A program made the translations under genes and the position numbers. A stretch of DNA of 64,000 bases, taken from NCBI GenBank assembly GCA_017562135.1, contig QEYB01001296.1, forward strand, positions 496,001 through 560,000. Reading direction: 5' to 3'. The first letter of the stretch is position 1. Each line of letters opens with the position of its first letter. The notes beneath the pieces are model-generated. The model saw nothing but the letters and a program-made list of their open reading frames with translations. It was not told the origin of the DNA and did not search any database. The DNA comes from Dipylidium caninum (taxonomy: Eukaryota > Platyhelminthes > Cestoda > Cyclophyllidea > Dipylidiidae). Shown here one piece after another: positions 55,969 through 64,000 of this stretch.

Positions 55969-57097
55969 ATGTACACGGTTAATTCGCCCATATTCGGGCT
56001 AAGCGAGGATCTAGACGATTTTTTGAGTGACTTTATTGGCGTTGGAAGCCCACGGTTTTCAGACTTTGCCGAGCTGTGGAGGAAAAACAAATTTATCGAG
56101 CTTATTTATGGCCGCCAAACACAGTCCTCTCTCAAAGATAACCTGGAAGGAGTCTTCTTCTACCTTGTACAAAATTTTATGGATACATCTGACCTTCTTA
56201 AAATAGGTTCACTCTACGTAATATATGCCTTTTACGGAAAACAGCCGATTGCGAAACAGGTATTTCGTTAACTTGTTGCTCTCTTACCAGCGATTTAATT
56301 CAAGGCCAGAGTCAACGTAACTCCTAGGATATGGAATGCTCTTTCTACTTTTATTAAAAATACTGCGAAAGACAGTCAATGGGACGCTTACTACATTTTT
56401 CGTCGACTCTGCGTGCAAAGTGCTTTCCGATTTGTTGCAAATGCGGAAGAACTCTATCCGGGTGTTCCACTATATACCAGGTCGACAGTTTCCTTACCGA
56501 CTCGCAGGACCTTTCTCACGAAAGTGCAAAGGAAACTGCTTACTATCGCAAATAAGGAAAAAAGCATGAGGCTTAATCAATCAGAGGTAGTACCTGTACA
56601 ATTTTGTGAGTTTTCGGAGCATTTAAAAACTACCTGGAAGGCGATACTCATGGCCGTCAAACAGTACATTGAGAGTAAAGTCCAGGTCAATAAAATTTCT
56701 GGAGCTCCCAGTTTTAAGGATAGTATTACGGATATTGCGAAGGATAACCTTTTGTGGAGCTTGAACTTGGTTACTTATCAAGTGAGTACTTTATATCTCT
56801 TGTATGCTGGTACTGAACCGATTTATTTCCCTTTTATTATAGATGGTATAGGTTGGGATTGTACTACGTTTATTTGCTTTTGTACTCATAAACAACACCA
56901 AACATTAACTGTTCTTTTGAGATAGTGAAGCAATTTGATTGCGAAACTTTATTTTTCAGGAATCGATAGCTCCTATTTGTAATCTGTTGGAACAACTATC
57001 TTGTCGGAATTCGACTGGTGCCATTGTCACCGACTCAGATGGAAAGATTCAAAAAAATTATGATGACATAGGAAAAAGGCGTAGACAATTTACGTAA
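55969..57097 (+). CDS. SNAPC1: snRNA-activating protein complex subunit 1
   Basis: Three exons, 55969-56259, 56305-56781 and 56960-57097, all in phase 0, give 301 codons plus stop. SNAPC1 (SNAP43) is part of the nuclear complex that binds the proximal sequence element of snRNA promoters and recruits RNA polymerases II and III. The conserved N-terminal domain is clear: RFSDFAELWRKNKFIELIYGR (residues about 30-50), LLKIGSLYVIYAFYGKQP, RIWNALSTFIKN, WDAYYIFRRLCVQSAFRFVA, then LNQSEVVPVQFCEF. The C-terminal third is short and basic (GKRRRQ), shorter than the human tail. The gene sits head to head with MAP4K. Intron 1 is 45 bp. Confidence 0.93.
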
Positions 57098-58902
57098 CGC
57101 GAACAATTGGTCTGCAGCTACTCGGAGAAGTCCTCGGTAGAAGGTTGGAATCATCAAAATTTAAATTTTATACACACTGTAAATATGTATCAGGATCATC
57201 AAATTAAACATTTTCCAATATCTTATTCTTCCTCAAATAAGTCCTTCTTTTACGTTCATCAGTTGCTAGTATAATTTTAGCTTGTTTAGTAAATGTTTGA
57301 TTGGGTAGTCAAACGCCTTAACCGTCTTCATTACTTGTAGCGATAATGGAAGGACTGTACTTTTGCCTCTGGTTTTACTAGCCACTGCATAGCTAAGAAA
57401 TAGGCAGTTGAAGGGGATGGTAAAAACGATGTTAACCATAGCAAACACAAATCAACACTATGGTATTGTGGTGGGCGATGCGACCTCGCAGAAGAGAATC
57501 TGCTATGGGATGGAGATAAAAACAAAGGCAGCTTACCGCATAGACTAGCGGGGAATTAGTTACACAGCCAAAGGTACTCAGGTCTAGAATGACGAGCAAG
57601 GTGTTGCTGCACAGGCATGAGTTCAAGAGGAAAATTACTGCAAGGGATGAGAAATGGACAAGTAGCTTTAAAACCCCATTGCTGGATGATTACTCCCATT
57701 ATATGTGAGCGTTCTTTCTGAGTGTAGTCCTAGTTAGCCATCTTGATACCTTTTCCGTAACAAAAAATGCAGTTGCGCAGCGCATCTCGGTCTTTATTGC
57801 TCCACAATGTGGCATAACTAGAACTAGTTATTGTAAATTTTTATTCCTTTGTCGCCTGCTCACCCCCACAATATTTCTTCACCCGAATATTGAAAATATT
57901 TCCACAAGGATATAGACCATTAAAGTGTGTAACACCTGTTACCCTACTCTTACCTCCCATTCGGGCACTCAAGTTTCAACTTTACCGTTATTTTATGATA
58001 GACTTAGGCCGAGTTTATTTTCGAAGAGGAAAGCGGTAGCTGCAAATATTTTCTTCTTTTTGTTAAGGCCCATAGTGCACATAAGGGAAACGTTTGGGGG
58101 AGAATTTTTGAAACTGAGGCATTTGATACCTTCCTTGGATGTCATTATTTAAAGAAATTGACTTTGCACGCGCTCAGCGCATGGCTATCACATTTACTGC
58201 GGCTCAGCCTTGACGACCACGGGGGAGCGACGGGGCGGGAAATCATAGTTTTAAGAGACAAGGTCTTGTTAATGGCACACATTTATCCGTGGCTGTGGCT
58301 CCTTCGGGATCAGTTTTGTCTCGAAACCTAAGCAGTATGAATTTCTCACAAGTTTCTTACGCATTTGGCTGCTGCCAAGTGCAACCACTGTTTTTCCTAA
58401 CCCAGTGTACTCATCAAGTAGTAATGATGAAATTTCTGATCATGCCGTGACAAGAATAAGCACTTATTATCCTCTTGGTTAATTCATGTCAAAAATATTC
58501 AAGATTTCTTGCGTCTCAAGTCAGGATTACTTAATAACTTGGTGATACCTGTTACAATCTGGCCAAAATGTTACTCTCCACTAAAACCACTGGTCATTCT
58601 TGTGTCATAGCTGGGCAAAAATAAACATAAGTCTCCTGCAAGTCATCGTTTAGTTTGCTCAGCCGAAATGAACTCTGCGCCGGATTATAAAACGGAACAG
58701 AAGGTCTGCCAAAGCTGATGTGACAATTTTCATTATGGTTTGTGCCTCAAAATTAACATGAGCTTATGTGATAAATTCTGCATATGCTTTGTTACGGTTT
58801 TTCATAAAATTAATGAGAAGGAGGAGCTAGTTGGCATGACCCTTCCCCGTGAACGTAAGTGCATTTATACAAGAGTGGTTTGCTAATAAAGTGAGATCCG
58901 TC
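57098..58902. other. 3' flank of SNAPC1 and gene-poor stretch
   Basis: An ATTAAA near 57204 may be the SNAPC1 polyadenylation signal. Overlapping minus-strand frames at 57266-57626 are short and hydrophobic by composition, without support. No other gene was seen. Confidence 0.5.
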
Positions 58903-59448
58903 TTATATCCTTCCGTCGGCCATTGCGATGAACGAGATCAGATCGTGAGCAAAGGCAAGGTGTACTCGAATGATGTTGCGATTTTTCTTAAAGTTATTAT
59001 GTTCGGAGTGACTGGGCAAGCAGTGGAAGACGTCACGAACGTAATCAGTACCACCACTATTTCTACGCTGCTTTCGTCGGTTCACGATACCGCGAATTCT
59101 CCATTTGCGCCTTTTCATAGACTGTACTTTAGTAGCCAGCTCAGGGGCCTCCTCCACAGTGTGACTAAATGCACCGCGGCCTCTCAGTTTATTTAAAATA
59201 TCTAAAAAGTATATCTTCACCTCCCTGTTGTTGCTAGACAAAGTAATGAAACCGGCAACTATAAGGGCCACTGCAGTAAGGGTGAATCCGAGTAGAAAGC
59301 AAATTTGCAAGAAGTCAGGAAGTAGGGGAGTGTAAATGGCTATGGGATTTACGTATTTTTCTTGAAATCTCTTCAAGCAACGTTCTATTGTTCGGAGATT
59401 GGAGAAGTTATTTCCAGCAGCGGAATTACTTTGAATAAGATGGGCCAT
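58903..59448 (-). CDS. Small single-pass membrane protein, unrecognised
   Basis: An intronless minus-strand frame of 181 codons plus stop, taking the first ATG at 59448 (the frame stays open slightly further upstream without an ATG). A soluble N-terminal part of about 45 residues is followed by a strong hydrophobic segment (about residues 46-70, CFLLGFTLTAVALIVAGFI), then a basic stretch (MKRRKWRIRGIVNRRKQRR) and a polar tail. The positive charges after the membrane segment suggest an Nout-Cin topology. I recognise no family. It could be a lineage-specific gene, one exon of a larger gene, or a chance frame; the well-formed membrane segment is the main argument for it. Confidence 0.4.
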   Translation of the reverse strand: MAHLIQSNSAAGNNFSNLRTIERCLKRFQEKYVNPIAIYTPLLPDFLQICFLLGFTLTAVALIVAGFITLSSNNREVKIYFLDILNKLRGRGAFSHTVEEAPELATKVQSMKRRKWRIRGIVNRRKQRRNSGGTDYVRDVFHCLPSHSEHNNFKKNRNIIRVHLAFAHDLISFIAMADGRI

Positions 59449-61450
59449 TTGCCGCCAGGGGATCAAACCACGTCCGCCAAACAGCTGCAGCCAATTGATC
59501 AGTTAAATTCAAATAGCAAAAGACGCACTTCGCTTACGTCTGCGCTCCGACCACGGTCAGAGAGTGGCCGGCCGGCCAAGTGCACAACCCATTTACATTG
59601 TATTCAACGATAATTCATTTGGCAATTTTTTATTTCGGGTTGACCAAATAGGCCGAGCAATAGTGTTTGGTGATAAATAAATTGAACCTCGCCAAGTAAG
59701 GCAGTGGGCACGTCGTTCCTGGCCTTTATGGAAACCGGAAATTGCTTTCTTTGACAAGAGCCTGGAAGACTCCACAAAGTCCTGAGGCCGAGCCACCAAC
59801 GAAGTGTGTACCACAACTAAGTGTTAGTCGCAAATTATGCGTTCGGGACTTCAATTTTGTTTAAATTAGCTTGTTTCACACCCATGACATGCATATTCCT
59901 TGTTTGCGCCAGTGGGGTGCTGCCGGACATCATAAATATGCCGCCCCTGCGTTGGCAAAGGACGTGGGTAGTGAGCGCGTCGTTGGTGGCGAAATCGGAG
60001 ATGTCATAGTTGCCAGTAAACTGGCACCGTCATAAGTTTGAGGCAAATTAGCCGGACGGGGAACTATTCTTTCCTTTAACAGTTCCTTTAACAGTCACTT
60101 GCACCTATGGTAGTTAAGTGATTTATTCGGTCGTACTTCACAGTTTAGTTTAAAGTTAGTGAGCGCTATTCCAAACGGACATCTCGGGTGTGTAAAGGAA
60201 GTGGGTGGCGAAGCCGAGGTTCTAATAAAGGAAAAACCCACACAGAGGTCTCCAGTAGTGGCGAGTGTGGAGGATTAAGCTATTGCTTTACCCTAATTCA
60301 TTCGACTTATGTCGTGATTTAACCCGGTAGTAGTGGGGGGGGTTCTGTTGACGCCACAGTGAGAGCTCGGCTAGGCAATCTGGCCAAGCGTGAAGCGCCT
60401 GATGGGAGAAGGGCCTTGCCACAGGGAACCACTTCCTCCCTTAGTGAAGGTGCCCTGCGCGATACCCGGCTGTGTGTGGCACGGCCTACACCCTGCATTC
60501 AGACGAGACGGTGCGATTACGCGCACTCGGACACCCATCATTGTGGTAAAGCGTGTTGATTGCAGTTCGTTCGTGATGCTTTGTCTTTATGTTAATTCGA
60601 CTCATCAGACTGCTTAGTTTTTTCGCGCTAGCGGTGTGTTTTCCGTCTTCTCACTTTTCCTTCACGCGCTTGAGCAGTTTCATCGAAATGGGGCGCTCGA
60701 CTGCCATTGGCGTCACGTCGTTGCAATGACAGGGGGCAGGAGCAGCTTAGTATCTTGGTACTCGCTCGCCACTGAACATACATAGGCTTGGTGAAAGGGC
60801 TAAAAGTTATTAACTAAGATGTAATTGAGAAGGTAAACGACGCCAGATGCCTTCCCCCTTTGAAATGTGTCAGTCGAATGGATGCGAATGGGCCCAGCTC
60901 GTAAATGACACCCAACTCGATTATGGGTCCGAAGGGCGCCCAATTTACTCTTGCTAGCTTTCCCGGTGGACACTCCACACAACGCCATTCGACTCGACAG
61001 TTGTGCGAACAAATGTGCTATCTGCCTGACTGTAAGGCCAAACCTCCCGTGTGGCCACAGTGGCTACACCTTGTCCATTTTTTACTTTGCATCAACCAGG
61101 GGCCATTATGTGGAGTGTTTATTTTGGCCACATCACTCGACACATGTGAGCCACTTTTGATTACTCAGCCCGTGAAATAATCAGGCCGAGCTTTGCGACT
61201 CCACTTTCATTAGACTTGCTCATGGCAGCATTGCGACGCGTCTCTATGTCGATGTAGTTATTTTTATCTAAATATCACCAGAAAAATTTAAGGTGTTGCA
61301 GTTGACTTGTGCGGTCTGACCACAAGCGGATGGTGTCGTGCAGACGTCCTGTGAGGATTTAGAGATCGAGTGGTGAGAGAAGGTGGTGGATCCATTGAGA
61401 TGAAGCAGAATTTGGCATGCGTGAGAGCGTGCAATGAAAACGTCTCGTGA
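59449..61450. other. Region between the membrane ORF and the SLC1 gene
   Basis: It turns GC-rich again, especially 60350-60720. Frames at 59593-59816 (minus) and 60359-60617 (plus) have no known domain and no clear splice partners. No transposon ends or RNA genes were seen. Confidence 0.45.
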
Positions 61451-61456
61451 GCTCAA

Positions 61457-61500
61457 CCAATCAAGCATGCCAAACGAGTGCGGGTGACGTTGTAATATAA
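61457..61500 (+). promoter_or_regulatory. CCAAT and TATA-like motifs of the SLC1 gene
   Basis: CCAAT at 61457-61461, a TGACGT CRE-like half-site near 61485 and TAATATAA at 61493-61500 lie directly ahead of the first ATG at 61510. If the TATA-like box is used, transcription would begin near 61525 and translation would start at the in-frame second Met at 61537 rather than at 61510. Confidence 0.4.
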
Positions 61501-61509
61501 GGCTCGAAA

Positions 61510-64000
61510 ATGTCTGAGGTACGGCACTCGAGCAACATGTCTTCCAAGGACTTGTCCCTCGCAGAATACAATGGCGAATTTGAGGAAGAGCAGAATGTGG
61601 CACCACGGGGGTGCTGGGCAAAGTGTATAAAGATTCTCACAGACAATCTCTTCATGATCCTCATCCTTCTTGGTGTGCTTGTGGGGTTTGGCCTCGGCTT
61701 CGGCTTGCGCGCTGCGACAGATTCTCCGATCGCAGATCAGTGGATAAGTGAGTGTTTCAGCCTCGGTCTCCTACACAATTTCATCGTTGCACCGCCTTTA
61801 CACTGGTAATGTCTGCTTTTTGAATACGTTCCCAGCTTGGAACTTATTTCCAGATTATATAGTCAGCAGCTCAATCTGTTTGCGTCTCCCCATTAATCCA
61901 AGACTAAAAATACGCTCAGTATTTTGTGTTGTCCGCGATAAAAGGCTAGGTAACCAGGTATTAGCGAGATACAGGCTGATGAGTGAGCAAGTGAATGAGT
62001 AGCTGTGGAGGATATCGTCTTCGGTGGCCTAAATGGCGCCTTGCACGACTCGCACAGTGGCGCACCGCGTTGATGGGCCTCCCGTCGGTGTGGCTTCGAC
62101 GCTCACCAGACTCCAGCGAGGCACCAGCCACTGGTTGGAAAGTGGCACAAATTTTTTTGAGCTAATTTTTCCACTTTCAGATCTGATTGGCACCCTCTAT
62201 ATCCGTGTGCTGGACCTAACCATCCTTCCGTTGATCGCCTCCAACCTCATCATAGGTTAGTTCCAACTTCACTCCAACTCTGTCATAGGCTCGTGAATGG
62301 GGTTTGACGAAACCTGCCTTCACTTTGCTTGCGTTAACGTAGCGGCGTTTACGTCAAAATGTGACGCACTTGATGTAACCCATGTCTTCACCTGCTCTTT
62401 TCCACCTCCCTATTCCGTGCTCGTAATTGCATTTACGCCTGTCATAGTGTGTGGCAGAGCGCCTACCGCTATTATCATCATTATTGTCATTATTATTATT
62501 ATTATTATTCCCTTCCCTGTACCGGCAGTAAATGCAGTCTAGGCTTTGAGCAAAAGGCTGTCCTTTAACACGCTATTGTTTAGGCCAATATGCTGGGACG
62601 TTGCGGTGTCGGATGCGTCCTTTCGGGTCTACTCGTGAATTTGTCTCTGTTTAGTTGTCGCCAACATCAATCCCAAGGAACAGGGCATTACGAGTGTCAT
62701 CACCCTCGCCTACATCGTTGGAATGAATCTCCTCGGTGCCACGATTGGAGTGGTCGCCTCTGTCATCATCAAGCCAGGTACAGGAAACTAAGTGCATTTG
62801 GCGTCTCCATCGCCCAACTAATGCTAGACATACAAAGTTGAAACCTCAAAGACTACTCATCCATCCGTGCTAAGTTCTCCACCACGACCTAATGGGGACT
62901 CGACTAACACCACAAAATTGTGCCATGGGAGCGAAAGGCATCGTTGTGCTTTGCCGAGTCTTGGTCCGTCTCCACCACGGGCCTCCCGAGTCCCTTTGCG
63001 CTTTCGTGTGGCGATATCTCCTTCCTGTCGGGAACAAATGCACTTGAGGTGATTTAAATATTGTCCCTAACAATGTATGATACTACTATTTAAGGAGTGG
63101 GTGTTGCCAAAGCGGAGAATGCAACGAGCGAAGGGGATTCCAATCTCAGGCCGACAACTTCTGACGTGTTTGCCGATCTGGTGCTCAACATATTCCCCGA
63201 AAACATTGTTTCTATGTGCATTCAGCAAGTAAGGATGCATCATTACCGCGCACCTCGCAGCTCCTCTGCCATATTCGCTCGTCATTAAACCACACCACAG
63301 GCATTCATATCAAGTTTAAGAAGAGAACATTTTCATTCCGCTTTATAATTTCAGACGAAAACGTACTACGAATATGTGCCCGAGAAGAATAACACGGAAA
63401 AAGTCCGCGTTGTTGGGACCACGCCCTCAAAAGACCTCATCGGTGAGAAGATGCCGGTTTGTACACATAAAAACGCATTGCGCCCTCCTCTGGTGACAAA
63501 TTCCGAGAAAAGGCCCCAGACATGATTTATTATAGCGCCCTGTCCACTGATCGTAGACTAAACTCCTTGTTAATTCTTGTAGGCATTCTCATGGTTTCGA
63601 TCGCTTTCGGTTTGGCCGCAAAGGCGACAGGCACAAAGGGCAAGCCATTTCTCGACTTCTTTCAGTCCCTCTGTGAAGTCACCCTCAAGCTGGTTCGGGT
63701 TTTCCTACTGTAAGTTGTCGCATTAACTTTTATCCTTCCTCTTTCATTAGCCAACTTAGATTTGAGTTGGGATGAGGCTTTTCGGGTTCGAATAAATCAC
63801 CTCCAGCTCCACTAACCACTTAATTCTGTTACACTGATTTCCAAAAGATGCTTTCGGTAAATAAATAGGGGAGCTTCGTGGTAATATTCTTTACAAATCT
63901 TCCGACACATTGGCAAAACATGGAACTTTTAAAGTGTTTTCGTCTCTGTGACAGGTTGACACCTGGTGGCGTGTGCTTCATGATCGCCGGCGCTGTTATG
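61510..64000 (+). CDS. SLC1A-like: Excitatory amino acid (glutamate) transporter, partial
   Basis: Exons so far: 61510-61747, 62181-62255, 62655-62777, 63095-63228, 63355-63442, 63583-63709 and 63955 to the window end. All phases agree. The protein is a plasma-membrane Na+-coupled glutamate/aspartate carrier. Visible parts: a cytosolic N-terminus; TM1 (NLFMILILLGVLVGFGLGFG); TM2 (YIRVLDLTILPLIASNLIIG); TM3 (ITLAYIVGMNLLGATIGVVA); then the extracellular loop with NIFPENIVSMCIQQ, which matches the family FPENLVQACF motif; TM4 with VSIAFGLAAKATGTKGKPF and FFQSLCEVTLKLVR; and the start of TM5 (LTPGGVCFMIAGAV). The substrate-binding hairpins and TM7-8 lie beyond the window. ATG 61510 is the first; 61537 is an alternative. 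Confidence 0.94.
62471..62509. repeat. ATT/ATC-rich trinucleotide microsatellite
   Basis: A run of ATT units with a few ATC and GTC interruptions in intron 2 of the SLC1 gene. Confidence 0.85.

Noticed and set aside
59593..59816. Two overlapping minus-strand frames considered as transposon-derived
   Set aside because: No reverse transcriptase or transposase motif could be seen, and no repeat ends.
63770..63800. GGGTTCGAATAA resembling a tRNA T-loop
   Set aside because: No matching acceptor, D or anticodon arms around it; it lies in an SLC1 intron.

Overview
This is nuclear DNA from a eukaryote, most likely a flatworm and probably a parasitic one such as a tapeworm. The evidence is split animal genes with GT-AG introns, several introns of only 28 to 36 bp packed at the 5' ends of genes, strong acceptor-like sites just ahead of start codons that would suit spliced-leader trans-splicing, and mariner transposons. 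The species cannot be fixed from the sequence alone.

Layout. Bases 1-5650 hold no gene I can support, apart from a promoter-like CCAAT cluster near 1636-1676. From 5826 to 18373 (+) lies a cyclic-nucleotide-gated (CNG) cation channel gene with a TATA box. From 21555 to 24853 (+) lies methionine aminopeptidase 2 in ten exons whose phases all agree. From 27810 to 26058 (-) lies a two-exon secreted trypsin-like protein that has lost two of its three catalytic residues. From 31239 to 33499 (+) lies a casein kinase 1 alpha-like kinase. From 55096 to 34571 (-) lies the largest gene, a 28-exon MAP4K3/5-type kinase (N-terminal kinase domain, about 1000 residues of low-complexity linker, C-terminal citron-homology domain). 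Its introns hold two dead mariner elements in opposite orientations. Head to head with it is SNAPC1 (55969-57097, +). A small intronless single-pass membrane ORF lies at 59448-58903 (-). An excitatory amino acid transporter (SLC1 family) starts at 61510 (+) and runs off the window end.

Base composition changes along the window: both flanks (CNG channel, SLC1 transporter) are visibly GC-richer with longer introns, while the middle (about 20-57 kb) is AT-rich and holds the micro-introns. The genes do not form a pathway cluster. They are signalling and membrane proteins (CNG channel, CK1, MAP4K, glutamate transporter) mixed with housekeeping ones (METAP2, SNAPC1).

Most notable points: a one-base frame break, or else a 29-bp intron-like segment, in the activation loop of the MAP4K kinase; the catalytically dead serine protease homologue; an Asp in place of the usual Glu in the CNG pore; a DYG in place of DFG in the CK1; and introns down to 28 bp. 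I found no entirely new system. All splice sites were read by eye from frame, phase, homology and GT-AG rules, without transcripts.
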